The notes: generated by a model from the letters alone, not told the origin. 64,000 bases of DNA from JBBTXL01 sp038062295 (GCA_038062295.1 JBBTXL010000008.1:1-64000); one strand, 5' to 3'; shown: positions 26,913 to 36,390, numbered from the stretch's first letter. Made by a program: numbers and translations.

Positions 26913-27032
26913 ATGCGCATACTATCAAGACAGTTTTTGACAAGAGCGTTACCATGTGTTGTGCTTTTGTTGTTTTTTGTGTTCGCGGTAGGGCTTTCCT
27001 ACGCCGAGGAAAATAAGGATCCGGGCAGTTAA
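26913..27032 (+). CDS. Putative short secreted or membrane peptide
   Basis: This 39-residue ORF has a basic start (MRILSRQFLTRA), a strong hydrophobic stretch (VVLLLFFVFAVGLSYA) and a charged end (EENKDPGS), so it looks like a signal peptide plus a nine-residue mature peptide. No clear ribosome binding site. It lies before the Fic gene and could be a real small protein or chance. Confidence 0.35.
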   Translation: MRILSRQFLTRALPCVVLLLFFVFAVGLSYAEENKDPGS

Positions 27033-27086
27033 CCCCCACTTCTCAAGCACGAGGTGTTTTTATCATGCGCGATTTGTGCGCGATTC

Positions 27087-27115
27087 TTGCGCGATTCCCA
27101 GGAGAGCGCTATACT
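27087..27115 (+). promoter_or_regulatory. Promoter of the Fic gene, near-leaderless
   Basis: TTGCGC and TATACT are 17 bases apart. The -10 box ends 6 bases before the ATG at 27122, so the mRNA would start at or near the start codon. Confidence 0.65.
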
Positions 27116-27121
27116 GGGAAT

Positions 27122-28177
27122 ATGTTCGAACCGAAATACAATCTTACCAACTCGATCGTCCAGGCGCTTACCTCCATCGCCGAATCAAAAGCGGTCATCG
27201 AGCGCGCAAAGATCCTGCCGCAACAGGAGGTGCGGCTTCGGCGCCAGGCGTTGGTGAGGATGACGCACAGCTCGACGGCGATCGAGGGCAACCGGCTGAA
27301 CGCCGGGGAAGTGGAGGCGCTTATGGCGCACAAAAAAGTGGATGCTCCCGAACGGGAGATTCATGAGGTCAAAAATTATCTCGCGGCGCTGCGTTTTATA
27401 GAGAAATGCGTCGTAGCCGGCCGGCCAATCAATGAAAAAGCGTTGTTGCGTATCCACGCGCTGGTAACGGCCCACACGCTTCCCAAAGAACAGAGCGGGA
27501 GATACAGAAAGGGGCTGGTGTATGTCGTGAAGCGGCGTGTTGGTTTTCCGAACGAGGTGGTATACACCGCCCCGGATGCGAGAAAAGTCCCACAGCTGTG
27601 CAGGAACATGTTGGTGTGGCTGAAAGAAAGCGCGGGACACAATATTAATCCGGTCATTGTCGCCGGCATTGTGCACCAGGAACTGGCTGCGATCCACCCC
27701 TTTACCGATGGAAACGGAAGGACGGCGCGTGCGTTCGCGACCCTGGCTCTGTACCAGCGCGGATACGATTTTCGGCGCTTGTTCGCATTGGAAGATCACT
27801 ATAACCGTGATCGTCCCGCGTATTATGCGGCGATTAACATCGGAAAAAATTACGAAACAAGAATGGTCGATTTCACGCCGTGGCTCGAGTATTTTGTGGA
27901 TGGTTTTCAGGAAGAGATTGATAACGTCAGGAGGCAGGTGATATCCCTTTCCCAAAAGAAGTTGAGCAACCGGGTTGATACCAGGGTGTTTCTACAGAAA
28001 GAACAGATCGAGATATTGGAGCTTCTTGACCGGGTTGGGAGAGTAACCGCACAGGATATTATGGGCGTTCTCAAGTGTCCCAAAAGAACCGCCCAGCTCC
28101 ATCTTCAGAAATTGAAAAAACTCGGGTTGCTCGGACAGGTGGGAAAAGGGCGCGCCTCTGCATATGTGATGAAGTAA
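27122..28177 (+). CDS. Fic-domain protein (probable AMP transferase) with C-terminal winged helix
   Basis: This 351-residue protein has an N-terminal alpha-helical part carrying the class II inhibitory motif STAIEGN near residues 51-57. The Fic core follows, with the catalytic HPFTDGNGRTAR at about residues 193-204. It ends with a winged-helix domain (ITAQDIMGVLKC, RTAQLHLQKLKKLG). Fic proteins transfer AMP or other nucleotides to protein Ser/Thr/Tyr hydroxyls, and the inhibitory helix suggests the enzyme is normally held off. ATG 27122 is preferred over ATG 27065, since the promoter lies between them. All catalytic residues are intact. The target is unknown. Confidence 0.92.
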   Translation: MFEPKYNLTNSIVQALTSIAESKAVIERAKILPQQEVRLRRQALVRMTHSSTAIEGNRLNAGEVEALMAHKKVDAPEREIHEVKNYLAALRFIEKCVVAGRPINEKALLRIHALVTAHTLPKEQSGRYRKGLVYVVKRRVGFPNEVVYTAPDARKVPQLCRNMLVWLKESAGHNINPVIVAGIVHQELAAIHPFTDGNGRTARAFATLALYQRGYDFRRLFALEDHYNRDRPAYYAAINIGKNYETRMVDFTPWLEYFVDGFQEEIDNVRRQVISLSQKKLSNRVDTRVFLQKEQIEILELLDRVGRVTAQDIMGVLKCPKRTAQLHLQKLKKLGLLGQVGKGRASAYVMK

Positions 28178-28223
28178 AATGCTTCCTTGCGGTCATGAAC
28201 AAAACATAGGATAATAAAAGCAT

Positions 28224-28691
28224 ATGGCGACCTATACAAAACAAGATATTCTCCGGTTTTTGAAAGAACAGAGCTTTATGACGCTTGCGACGGTTTCGCC
28301 CGACGGCGCGCCGCATGTCGTGGTGCTTTTGTACGCGGTTGACGACGATCTTTCGATATACTTTATGACACACGAGGATTCCCGCAAGGCGGCAAATTTG
28401 AGCGCCAGCAACACGGTCAGTCTGGTCGTGTGGGAGCATAAAAAGATGTCAGTGCAGATCGAGGGAACGGCCGAGGCCATCACGGACGAACAAAAGAAAG
28501 ATGCGGTACTCGGAGCGCTGGCTGAAGCCGGAGCGAAACGTGAAGATTTTTGGCCGCCCATCTTTCGGATCAGGGGGGGAGCGTACGCCGTGTTCCGGAT
28601 CAAGCCGAATCGGATACGTTGCCTGGACCTGGCGGGCGACCACATGAACGAATACCATACCCCCTTTACCGACCTTGATATTTCCGTATGA
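28224..28691 (+). CDS. Pyridoxamine 5'-phosphate oxidase-like FMN/heme-binding protein
   Basis: This 155-residue protein has the split-barrel pattern: LKEQSFMTLATVSPDGAPHV, a VLYAVDDDLSIYFMT strand, and the SRKAANLSASNTVSLVV core. Such proteins bind FMN, F420 or heme and take part in redox chemistry; the precise cofactor is not evident. A GATAAT box lies 8 bases before the start codon. It overlaps the next gene by 4 bases (ATGA). Confidence 0.8.
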   Translation: MATYTKQDILRFLKEQSFMTLATVSPDGAPHVVVLLYAVDDDLSIYFMTHEDSRKAANLSASNTVSLVVWEHKKMSVQIEGTAEAITDEQKKDAVLGALAEAGAKREDFWPPIFRIRGGAYAVFRIKPNRIRCLDLAGDHMNEYHTPFTDLDISV

Positions 28692-29092
28692 GCGGAGCGC
28701 ACAAGCTGAAGATGTTGGTGGTTGAGGACGACCCATTCCTCATAAAGTTCTACAAGGCGAAGCTTGAGAAGAGAAATTTTGTCGTTTTTTGCTCTCCCGA
28801 CGGAGGGCGCGCTTTGAGTGTAGCACAGGAAGAAAAGCCGGATCTGGTGTTGCTTGACATCGGCTTGCCGGGGAAAAGCGGATTTGACGTGTTAAAAGAA
28901 CTCAAAGCACATGCGGAAACAAGAGAGATTCCCGTCTTCCTGGTGACGAAATCCGCAGAAGAACGAGACCGAAAAAAAGGCGAAGAGCTCGGGGCGGAGG
29001 AGTATATTGTGAAGATGGAAGCAAGCTTTAACGACATGATGCAAAGAATAACGGAATACTTTGAAACATCTCCCGCAAAAAAGCAAGATTAA
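28688..29092 (+). CDS. CheY-like response regulator (receiver domain only)
   Basis: This 134-residue single receiver domain carries the acidic pocket VVEDDP, the phospho-acceptor Asp in VLLDIGLPG, the switch Thr/Ser in FLVTKSA and the Lys in YIVKMEA. It has no output domain, so it probably acts by protein contacts. It is co-transcribed with the PNPOx-like gene. The histidine kinase is not in the window. Confidence 0.9.
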   Translation: MSGAHKLKMLVVEDDPFLIKFYKAKLEKRNFVVFCSPDGGRALSVAQEEKPDLVLLDIGLPGKSGFDVLKELKAHAETREIPVFLVTKSAEERDRKKGEELGAEEYIVKMEASFNDMMQRITEYFETSPAKKQD

Positions 29093-29153
29093 TACTGTTC
29101 CTTTTTCTTCTCAGCCGTAGTATACTGAAGTTGTCTGCTTAGATAAGGTATCC

Positions 29154-29849
29154 ATGGAAGAAGCTTTATTTACCGTCCTGAAAATCGTTAACTTTATCCT
29201 CACTGCTGTTGTGGTCGTGTGGGGGTGGCGTATGTTTCCGGATATGCGGCTGCGGATGCAGTTTGGCCTGATGTTTTTGTTCTTTTTCCTTTCCACCATA
29301 CTCTTTGGCGAAGAAGGAGGACGGAACGAATGGACTCGTCATACACTTTTTTATGCCGGAGAAATCTTCTTTTATCTGTTTCTGGTAAATCTTATTAAGC
29401 GGTACTACCGTGAAGATAAACCTCTGGGGTCGGGGTTTGTGACGACCACCGGAACATATGCCGCCGCAGCGGGAGGGCCGGCGCTGGTATCGGGCAGCGA
29501 CGGCATTTCCTGGGTCACGGGCATGTATGAGTTTCTGACCGAACAGGGATTGCAGCACCTGCTCACGCTTCCGCTCATCATTATCATCATTTACAGCATT
29601 GATGTCCGATGGACGAACATGTCCAAAACCCTGCGCGGCGTGGTGAACCCGTTTGTTATTGCCGTCATTGGCCTGGTGGCTGCCCATGTTTTTGAATTCA
29701 TCATTGAAAGCCAGGGGTTCCTGCCGATCCTGGACGGCGAACCGGTCGAATATATTGAATTTGGGTGCTATTACTTCGGACTTATCTTTTTTGCCGCCGG
29801 TATGTACCGGCTAAAGCGGTTTATCTCGGTGCAGCAAATCGCCGCTTGA
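29154..29849 (+). CDS. Polytopic membrane protein, unknown function
   Basis: This 231-residue protein has six or seven membrane helices. Notable are the conserved-looking polar residues in RNEWTRHTLFYAGE, the GTYAAAAGGP loop, and the IIESQG turn. A TATACT box lies near 29118. No family recognised; a transporter or sensor is possible. It lies alone between the response regulator and the P-type ATPase. Confidence 0.6.
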   Translation: MEEALFTVLKIVNFILTAVVVVWGWRMFPDMRLRMQFGLMFLFFFLSTILFGEEGGRNEWTRHTLFYAGEIFFYLFLVNLIKRYYREDKPLGSGFVTTTGTYAAAAGGPALVSGSDGISWVTGMYEFLTEQGLQHLLTLPLIIIIIYSIDVRWTNMSKTLRGVVNPFVIAVIGLVAAHVFEFIIESQGFLPILDGEPVEYIEFGCYYFGLIFFAAGMYRLKRFISVQQIAA

Positions 29850-29879
29850 CAGGGCGGTTCGGCGCATATCGGTTCTTAC

Positions 29880-32585
29880 ATGGGAAATCAGTGGTATGCA
29901 AAAACCTCGCAGGAGGTTTTTGACGCATTACAAACGAACGAACACGGGCTGATGAAAGAAGAGGCGGCGCGCCGCCTCGCGGAGCACGGCCCCAATAAAC
30001 TGCCGGAAGCAAAAGCAGACGGGCATTTCGTCGTGTTCCTGCGGCAGTTCCAAAGCCCGCTCATCTATGTGCTGCTCGCGGCCGCTGCAGTGGTGTTTGC
30101 TATGGGGGAAGTTGCGGACGGCTCCATCATTCTCGCCGTACTGGTGTTCAATGCGCTCGTTGGCGTGCTACAGGAAGGAAAAGCGCAAAGCACGCTGCGC
30201 GCGCTGAAAACAATGGTGGCGACGACGGCAACGGTTGTGCGCGACGGGGAAGAATGCATCATCCCCGATACCGAAGCGGTGCTCGGCGATATATTGGTCT
30301 TGCAGGAGGGTGAAAAGATTCCGGCGGATGCACGCGTTATTGTTTCCCAAAATCTGAAAGTTGACGAAGCGGTGCTGACGGGGGAGTCCAAGCCGGTGCA
30401 TAAAATGAACGGAGTGCTTGAGCCGGCGGATCTGTCGCCGGCGGAGCAGCACAACATTGTGTTCAAGGGAACACATATCGTGGCCGGCAACGGCAGGGCG
30501 ATCGTGGTTGCAGTGGGCGTGGAAACGCATGTCGGAACCATATCGCAGGCGCTCGCGACGATCGATACGGAAATTCCCTTAAAAGGCGATATTCGCTTTT
30601 TGTCCCGCGCGGTCATTTCCGTCGTGGCGGTCTTTGGCGTTTCGCTTTTTATGGTCGGCATTGCGCTCGGAAAAACAGCGCGGGAGATGTTCACCACCAT
30701 CGTGTCGCTTTCGGTATCCGTCATTCCCGAAGGGCTGCCTATCGTGCTGACGCTGATATTAGCAGGTGGGGTGTGGCGGATGAGCAAGCGCAATGCGCTC
30801 GTGAAAAAATTGCAGGCGGTAGAGGCGCTTGGGCAGGCGCGCGTCATTGCGGTAGACAAAACCGGAACTATCACCAAGAACGAAATGACCGTGCGTGAGG
30901 CGTATGTGGACGGAAAGACGTTTGCCGTGAGCGGTGTCGGGTATGAACCGGACGGCGAGGTGACGTTGGATGGGGGAGTGGTGGACCCACCCAATCATCC
31001 GGAGCTGTTGGTTGCCGGCAAGATTGCCGCGTTCTGTGCCGGTGCGCGTGTGGTGTTTCAAGAAGACACCCGGCGCTGGCGTGTCGCGGGCGACCCGACG
31101 GAAGCGGCGCTGTTGGTATTTTCCCGGAAGCTGGGGTACCACAAGGACGATCTGGAACGGGAGTCGCCGCTGGTTGGCGAGATCCCGTTTGACTACCGGC
31201 TGAAATATCACGCGACGGTTCATGCGGGCGACGCTGAACAGATGTGTGCGGTGGTGGGCGCGCCCGAAGTCATCCTGGGTCTTTCCGAGAACGTGTGGCG
31301 TGGCGGAAAAATAGACCCGTTGTCTGCGGAAGAAAAGCGGGAGCTGGAGTCGGTGTTTATCCGTATGTCCGAGGGCGGACTGCGGGTTGTGGCGCTGGCG
31401 GAGCGCCGGTTTGCGCCGCGCGTTTCCGCCGAAGGCGCGCAGCTTCCCCCCGAGCCGTTCGGGAGCGGGGAAGTGGTGTCGCTTGCCTTCGTCGGGTTTC
31501 TGGGTATACAGGATGCGTTAAGGCCGGAAGTCAAGGATGCGTTAGAGCGCGCCGTTTCCGCCGGCATGCGGGTGGTGATGATCACGGGCGACCACACCGT
31601 GACGGCGCATGCCATCGCCAAAGAGGCGGGTATCTGGCGTGAGGGTGATACCATCCTGACCGGGAGCCACATTGACGCGCTGTCCGACGTGCAACTCGAA
31701 ACGTTGCTGGCGCACACATCGGTGTTCGCGCGTGTTACTCCCGAACACAAGCTCCGTATCATCCGGGCGTTCAAAGCGCGCAAGGAGATCATCGCGATGA
31801 CGGGCGACGGAGTGAACGACGCGCCGTCCTTGGTGGCCGCCGACCTCGGCGTTGCCATGGGGGGCATCGGCACGGAAGTTGCGAAAGAAGCGGCGGATAT
31901 TGTTTTACTGGACGACAACTTTGGCAGTATTGTATCGGCGGTGGAGGAAGGGCGAAGCATTTATAAGACCATCAAAAAGGTTATTTTGTATCTTTTTTCC
32001 ACGAGCGTCGGCGAGGTACTTGCCATCACCGGCGCGTTGTTGTTGGGTTATCCGTTGCCGCTGTTAGCCGCGCAGATCATCTGGCTCAATTTTGTAACCG
32101 ACGGATTTTTGGACGTGGCGCTTGCGATGGAACCGAAGGAAAAAGGGCTGCTGTCGGGGTCGTTCGTCAGGCCGAAACGCTTTATGGTGGACGCGCTGAT
32201 GGCGCGGCGCATCGTGCTCATGGCGCTGCCCATGATGGTCGGTACGCTGTTGTTATTCCAGAATTTTATTGCCGACGACATGACGAAAGCATGGACCATC
32301 GCGCTCACGACGCTTGCCGTGTTTCAATGGTTCAATGCCTGGAACTGCCGCTCGGAGCGCGAGTCGCTGTTTGCCGTGAGCCCGTTCACGAACCCGTATC
32401 TCATCGGCGCGACGGCGGTCGTTATCGTGCTGCAGCTGCTTGCGGTGTACCATCCCGCGTTTCAGGCATTCTTGCACACGACGCCACTTTCGCTCGCGGA
32501 GTGGCTCGTTATCATCCCCGTCGCGTTCTCCATTGTTATCGTGGAAGAGGTAAGAAAGTTCTTTTTCCGCAGGACGGCGGCATAG
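29880..32585 (+). CDS. P-type cation-transporting ATPase (P2-like)
   Basis: This 901-residue pump has all hallmark motifs in order: actuator TGES near residue 168, membrane helix 4 motif PEGLP near residue 285, catalytic DKTGT with the phosphorylated Asp near 326, nucleotide-domain motifs, and TGDGVNDAP near 640. About ten membrane helices are seen, including VILYLFSTSVGEVL and WLNFVTDGF. PEGLP and the final helices resemble Ca2+ or Mg2+/Mn2+-type pumps (P2), but the ion cannot be fixed from sequence. It is expected in the cytoplasmic membrane. Confidence 0.93.
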   Translation: MGNQWYAKTSQEVFDALQTNEHGLMKEEAARRLAEHGPNKLPEAKADGHFVVFLRQFQSPLIYVLLAAAAVVFAMGEVADGSIILAVLVFNALVGVLQEGKAQSTLRALKTMVATTATVVRDGEECIIPDTEAVLGDILVLQEGEKIPADARVIVSQNLKVDEAVLTGESKPVHKMNGVLEPADLSPAEQHNIVFKGTHIVAGNGRAIVVAVGVETHVGTISQALATIDTEIPLKGDIRFLSRAVISVVAVFGVSLFMVGIALGKTAREMFTTIVSLSVSVIPEGLPIVLTLILAGGVWRMSKRNALVKKLQAVEALGQARVIAVDKTGTITKNEMTVREAYVDGKTFAVSGVGYEPDGEVTLDGGVVDPPNHPELLVAGKIAAFCAGARVVFQEDTRRWRVAGDPTEAALLVFSRKLGYHKDDLERESPLVGEIPFDYRLKYHATVHAGDAEQMCAVVGAPEVILGLSENVWRGGKIDPLSAEEKRELESVFIRMSEGGLRVVALAERRFAPRVSAEGAQLPPEPFGSGEVVSLAFVGFLGIQDALRPEVKDALERAVSAGMRVVMITGDHTVTAHAIAKEAGIWREGDTILTGSHIDALSDVQLETLLAHTSVFARVTPEHKLRIIRAFKARKEIIAMTGDGVNDAPSLVAADLGVAMGGIGTEVAKEAADIVLLDDNFGSIVSAVEEGRSIYKTIKKVILYLFSTSVGEVLAITGALLLGYPLPLLAAQIIWLNFVTDGFLDVALAMEPKEKGLLSGSFVRPKRFMVDALMARRIVLMALPMMVGTLLLFQNFIADDMTKAWTIALTTLAVFQWFNAWNCRSERESLFAVSPFTNPYLIGATAVVIVLQLLAVYHPAFQAFLHTTPLSLAEWLVIIPVAFSIVIVEEVRKFFFRRTAA

Positions 32586-32703
32586 CAGTGCACCTTTCCC
32601 ACAGAATCTTGACGGAACAAAAAAAGTATGATACTATTGCAATGCTGAAAACGGCATTGTTTTCTTTAACAGACGAATACAAACTAAGGAAAGGGGGTGT
32701 GTC

Positions 32704-32925
32704 GTGCGCACTAAGAGAGGAGAAGGACAAAATAAATTCCTGCCGCCGTTTGATAGAAAAAAGGCGGAAAAGCTTCATAGTATTCTTATACAGCTGATTG
32801 GATCCCCCTATTCTTTCAGGCGCGTAATAAGTGCGCTGGAAGATATACTGCACAGGCCTTCCTGTATCAGAAAATGTGACGTTGTTTTACAAAAAGAGAT
32901 TTTCGATGCGATAGAAAAACTTTAA
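32704..32925 (+). CDS. Small basic/acidic mixed protein, unknown function
   Basis: This 73-residue protein starts with GTG 32704 after a strong purine-rich site (AAGGAAAGGGGGTG). It contains LHSILIQLIGSPYSFRRVISALEDILHRP and two cysteines, and looks helical. The gene probably begins a short operon with the next one (13-base gap). No family recognised. Confidence 0.55.
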   Translation: MRTKRGEGQNKFLPPFDRKKAEKLHSILIQLIGSPYSFRRVISALEDILHRPSCIRKCDVVLQKEIFDAIEKL

Positions 32926-32937
32926 ACGGAGGTGTCC

Positions 32938-33126
32938 ATGGAAAAAATCGCGCACGATGTTCGGGAGGACGGCGACCGCTACGAACGACTCACCTGCCAC
33001 TCGCCGCAGTGCGGTGAGGCGGCCGTTGTCCGCCAGCCCCACATGGGGGAGGGGCAGTGGGAAAGGGCTCGGCAAGACTTTCTCACAGAACACCCTGTAG
33101 CATTGGTGGTAGTGGGGTGTGAATAA
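32938..33126 (+). CDS. Small Cys/His-containing protein, unknown function
   Basis: This 62-residue protein (MEKIAHDVREDGDRYERLTC...) is preceded by GGAGGTG at good spacing. It contains TCHSPQCGEAA and a C-terminal VVVGCE, so a metal site is conceivable (C-x6-C plus one Cys). It is followed by a terminator. Function unknown. Confidence 0.5.
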   Translation: MEKIAHDVREDGDRYERLTCHSPQCGEAAVVRQPHMGEGQWERARQDFLTEHPVALVVVGCE

Positions 33127-33136
33127 TAAACGCCCC

Positions 33137-33165
33137 AAAGCCCGACGAAATCAGTCGGGCTTTTT
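33137..33165 (+). terminator. Terminator after the two small genes
   Basis: A perfect 10-bp stem AAAGCCCGAC/GTCGGGCTTT with a 7-base loop and a T run. Confidence 0.9.
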
Positions 33166-33217
33166 CATTTGACATATTGCCTAGAGATGCCATAGTTGGG
33201 GTGAAAGGAGGTGCGCC

Positions 33218-33772
33218 GTGGAAGAACCACAGACGCAGGAAATGCCGGAAATACGGGAAACACGAGAAGAAAAGGTCCTTCATAATGCGGTAGTGGTCCT
33301 TTTATTCCGCGCCGGGAAAATTCTCCTGGCACTCAAGACCAAAAAGATCGGAGCCGGTTTTTTGAACGGCTACGGCGGCGGCATTGAGGAGTTGGAAACG
33401 CCCCGTCAGACAGCAGTACGGGAACTTGCGGAGGAGGTTGGTCTCGACGTTGCATCAGAACACTTGATGAAAGTCGGCGACCTATATTTTCTCAACACCA
33501 TGTTGAACGGTGAAACGTTTGAGTGCCGCGTACGTATCTATTGCTCATGGAAATGGGCAGGGGAGCCGCGTGAGACCGAAACCATGAAACAACCGACTTG
33601 GTTCCCGATGCGGGAAATGCCGTACGAGCGGATGATGCCTGCCGACCGTATTTGGTTTCCCATTGTTCTTTCGGGAAAAAAAGTAAGGGGGAAGTTCCCT
33701 TACGGCCCGTTCCAGCAAGAGCTGATTGGAGATTATGTCATCGAGGAAGTAGAATCGTTCCTCGAAGACTAA
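33218..33772 (+). CDS. NUDIX hydrolase (MutT-like)
   Basis: This 184-residue protein carries a complete Nudix box: GGGIEELETPRQTAVRELAE then EVGLD, with the catalytic EXXEE-type glutamates. These enzymes hydrolyse nucleoside diphosphates linked to another moiety; resemblance to 8-oxo-dGTP/ADP-sugar members suggests nucleotide-pool cleaning. The GTG start has the site AAAGGAGGTG upstream. The C-terminal ~60 residues are longer than the minimal domain. Confidence 0.88.
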   Translation: MEEPQTQEMPEIRETREEKVLHNAVVVLLFRAGKILLALKTKKIGAGFLNGYGGGIEELETPRQTAVRELAEEVGLDVASEHLMKVGDLYFLNTMLNGETFECRVRIYCSWKWAGEPRETETMKQPTWFPMREMPYERMMPADRIWFPIVLSGKKVRGKFPYGPFQQELIGDYVIEEVESFLED

Positions 33773-33805
33773 CGTCCCGATGTTGTATCGGGGCGTTTTT
33801 TTTGT
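33771..33805 (+). terminator. Terminator after the NUDIX gene
   Basis: An 11-bp stem AACGTCCCGAT/ATCGGGGCGTT (one G-U pair), 5-base loop and eight T residues. Confidence 0.9.
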
Positions 33806-33841
33806 TGTGACGCGGTTGATTTCGTCATATAATACAGTGAG

Positions 33842-35002
33842 ATGAGCAGATCAGCTGTCATAAAGATTCTATTAGTCGTTGTCGTGCTTGGTGCGGTCTA
33901 TGTTGCCGCAACGAGCGAACCGCGCGTGAGCCGGTCGCTGCCTGCGGCCGTTGCGCCGGTAACGGACGGCATTAACGCTGTGAAAGAACCGGAAGCGAAA
34001 GTCCCTCCCGTATCCGTCGTTGCCGACCATTTGGAAATTCCCTGGAGCATGGTGTTTCTGCCCGGTGGCAGCATGTTGTTTACCGAGCGTGCGGGCGCGG
34101 TGCGCCTTATTCCGGTTGGGGGGACGCTTATGGAAGAACCTGTGGCGCGCATTGCGGGGGTGAAGCACATCGGCGAAGGAGGATTGTTGGGCATCGCGTT
34201 GCATCCGAACTTTGCGGAGAATAACTTCGTCTATTTGTATTACACGTATAGTGATTCCGGCAACAACACGCTCAATCGCGTGTCACGCTTCACCTTTGGG
34301 TACGGCGCGTTCTCCAGCGAGCGCATTGTGGTAGATGCTATTCCCGGAGCGTCGAACCACAACGGCGGGCGGCTCGCGTTCGGTCCCGACGGTTTTTTGT
34401 ATATTACGACGGGAGACGCACAGGAACCGTCGCAAGCGCAAAACACCCAGTCGCTTGCGGGAAAAATTCTGCGGGTGACCGATGAGGGGAAAGCGGCGCC
34501 GGGGAACACGTTTGAAAACAGGGTGTATTCGTACGGGCATCGCAATCCGCAGGGGCTTGCGTGGGACGCAGAGGGGCAGTTGTGGGCAACGGAGCATGGC
34601 CGCTCGGGCGTATTGTCGGGGTATGATGAGCTGAACAAAATAGAACGGGGGAGAAATTACGGATGGCCGGTCATCCAGGGCAACGAAACGGCGGAAGGCA
34701 TGGAACGGCCGGTGCTGCACTCGGGCGCGACCAAGACCTGGGCGCCCGGGGGCATGGCGTTTGCGGACAATGCGCTCTATTTTGCGGGCTTGCGGGGTAC
34801 CGCGCTGTATGAAGTGCGCGTTTCCGGCGCGTCGGTGATGTTCTCGGAATATTTTAAAAATGAGTTCGGCCGGCTGCGGGATGCAGTGTGGGGGCCCGAC
34901 GGATTTTTGTACATCGCAACCAGCAATCGCGACGGCAGGGGAGAACCCATATCGGAAGACGACCGGATACTAAAAATAGATATCAAACAGCTTGGGAAGT
35001 AG
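33842..35002 (+). CDS. PQQ-dependent sugar dehydrogenase-like protein (GSDH family)
   Basis: This 386-residue protein starts with a hydrophobic signal-anchor, then the GSDH propeller: PWSMVFLPGGSMLFTERAG, EGGLLGIALHPNF, NHNGGRLAFGPDGFLYITTG and SLAGKILR. These match soluble glucose/sorbosone dehydrogenases, which oxidise sugars with PQQ outside the cytoplasm. A TATAAT box lies directly before the ATG. PQQ genes are not in this window, so the cofactor may be acquired from neighbours. Function by family. Confidence 0.85.
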   Translation: MSRSAVIKILLVVVVLGAVYVAATSEPRVSRSLPAAVAPVTDGINAVKEPEAKVPPVSVVADHLEIPWSMVFLPGGSMLFTERAGAVRLIPVGGTLMEEPVARIAGVKHIGEGGLLGIALHPNFAENNFVYLYYTYSDSGNNTLNRVSRFTFGYGAFSSERIVVDAIPGASNHNGGRLAFGPDGFLYITTGDAQEPSQAQNTQSLAGKILRVTDEGKAAPGNTFENRVYSYGHRNPQGLAWDAEGQLWATEHGRSGVLSGYDELNKIERGRNYGWPVIQGNETAEGMERPVLHSGATKTWAPGGMAFADNALYFAGLRGTALYEVRVSGASVMFSEYFKNEFGRLRDAVWGPDGFLYIATSNRDGRGEPISEDDRILKIDIKQLGK

Positions 35003-35005
35003 CGT

Positions 35006-36052
35006 ATGCGCGGGTTTCTTTCTATTTTTTTGGTCGCATCCGTTACGGTGATTCTCACCTTCGCTCTCGGCGCCGCATTCCATATGCGGGTACCGGTTTC
35101 CATGTCTGTGCCGGAACAGCAGGAAGTGGAGGCATTATCCGAACCAACGCACCCACTGCAAATTGCCGCACTGCGCGCGGGTATATACCCGGGAAGCAAC
35201 ATTACGGTTGAGCGGACGCTTGAAAAGGGGAGCAACTATTCTCGGCAGGTCGTTTCGTATCAGTCGGATGGACTGAAAATATACGCACTTCTAACGGTGC
35301 CGAACGGTATCGCGCCTGAAGGCGGCTGGCCGGTTATTATTTTCAACCACGGTTACATTCCGCCCAAACAGTACAAAACAACGGAGCGCTATGTCGCGTA
35401 TGTGGATGGGTTTGCAAAAGCCGGCTATATCGTATTGAAGCCCGACTACCGCGGCCACGGCGACTCGGAAGGGGAGCCGGAGGGGGCGTACTATTCCCCG
35501 GCGTATACGGTGGATGTGCTGAACGCCGTCGCATCCATGAAGAAATTCCCGGGAGCAAACCCGGAAAAGCTTGGCATGTGGGGGCATTCCATGGGTGGCC
35601 ACATCACGTTGCGGGTCATGGTTGTTTCCAGAGATGTAAAAGCAGGAGTGATATGGGGAGGGGTGGTCGGTTCGTACCAAGACATGATGGAGCGCTGGCA
35701 CCGCCGCACGCCGTGGCAGCCGTCGGAGCGCGAGAGCAACTTAGCGCGCCGCCCGACGCGAGCGGAACTGATAGAAACCTTCGGCGACTTTGAAAGCAAT
35801 CCTGACTTTTGGAAATCCATTTCGCCGATAGACCATGTTGTGGATATTTCAGGGCCTGTAGCGTTGCACCACGGCCTTGCGGATGAATCGGTGCCGTGGG
35901 AGTTCTCGCAGATCTTACGCGATGCGCTTACAGCGGCGGGCAAAACGGTGCAATATTACACCTACACGGGCGCCGACCACAATCTTTCGGGCGCCGCGTT
36001 CGCGCCTGCCATGCGCCGCTCGGTTGAATTTTTTGACAAGTATGTAAAGTAA
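35006..36052 (+). CDS. Secreted alpha/beta hydrolase (prolyl-oligopeptidase/dienelactone-like)
   Basis: This 348-residue protein has a signal-anchor, then an alpha/beta hydrolase core with WPVIIFNHGYIPP (oxyanion strand), KPDYRGHGDS, the nucleophile elbow GHSMGGH, and a late Asp/His pair (HHGLADESVPWEF and GADHNL). It is likely an extracytoplasmic peptidase or esterase. It begins 3 bases after the previous stop, so the pair is an operon. Confidence 0.88.
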   Translation: MRGFLSIFLVASVTVILTFALGAAFHMRVPVSMSVPEQQEVEALSEPTHPLQIAALRAGIYPGSNITVERTLEKGSNYSRQVVSYQSDGLKIYALLTVPNGIAPEGGWPVIIFNHGYIPPKQYKTTERYVAYVDGFAKAGYIVLKPDYRGHGDSEGEPEGAYYSPAYTVDVLNAVASMKKFPGANPEKLGMWGHSMGGHITLRVMVVSRDVKAGVIWGGVVGSYQDMMERWHRRTPWQPSERESNLARRPTRAELIETFGDFESNPDFWKSISPIDHVVDISGPVALHHGLADESVPWEFSQILRDALTAAGKTVQYYTYTGADHNLSGAAFAPAMRRSVEFFDKYVK

Positions 36053-36085
36053 AACACCCGCCAAGTTTTCTGAACGGGTGTTTTT
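36051..36085 (+). terminator. Bidirectional terminator
   Basis: AAAACACCCG and CGGGTGTTTTT form a stem with a 14-base loop and T runs on both strands. It serves the hydrolase operon and the minus-strand gene that ends here. Confidence 0.85.
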
Positions 36086-36311
36086 ATTCTATGCGAGTGC
36101 TCTTTCTTTTCGCGTTCACGCGCCGCGCATATTCAGGTGGCAATGGGGATATGCGGTTTCCGATAATAACATGATCTATAATATTCCCGCACGAAGGACA
36201 CCGCCAGTAGTACTTTATTTTTTCACCCGATTCGTTCGCTGTCTCGTTGTCGTGGTAGAGCATGATGCTCTTGCATCGAGTGCAGTCCATACCATTCGGA
36301 GTTGTTCCCAT
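36084..36311 (-). CDS. Small zinc-ribbon protein
   Basis: This 75-residue minus-strand protein has two CxxC pairs: DCTRCKS near residue 9 and RCPSCGN near residue 37, a typical zinc ribbon. It has a good ribosome binding site (GGGGAGG) before the ATG. It probably binds nucleic acid or protein. The gene shares its terminator with the operon on the other strand. Confidence 0.7.
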   Translation of the reverse strand: MGTTPNGMDCTRCKSIMLYHDNETANESGEKIKYYWRCPSCGNIIDHVIIGNRISPLPPEYARRVNAKRKSTRIE

Positions 36312-36390
36312 AGGCGCCTCCCCAGGTTGTTAAATATCCGATTTTTATTCTTGTTTTGTATCATATCTCTTACGTTTCGTCAATAATCAT

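Noticed and set aside
27065..27121. Upstream start of the Fic gene at 27065.
   Set aside because: The promoter -35 and -10 boxes lie between this ATG and the one at 27122.
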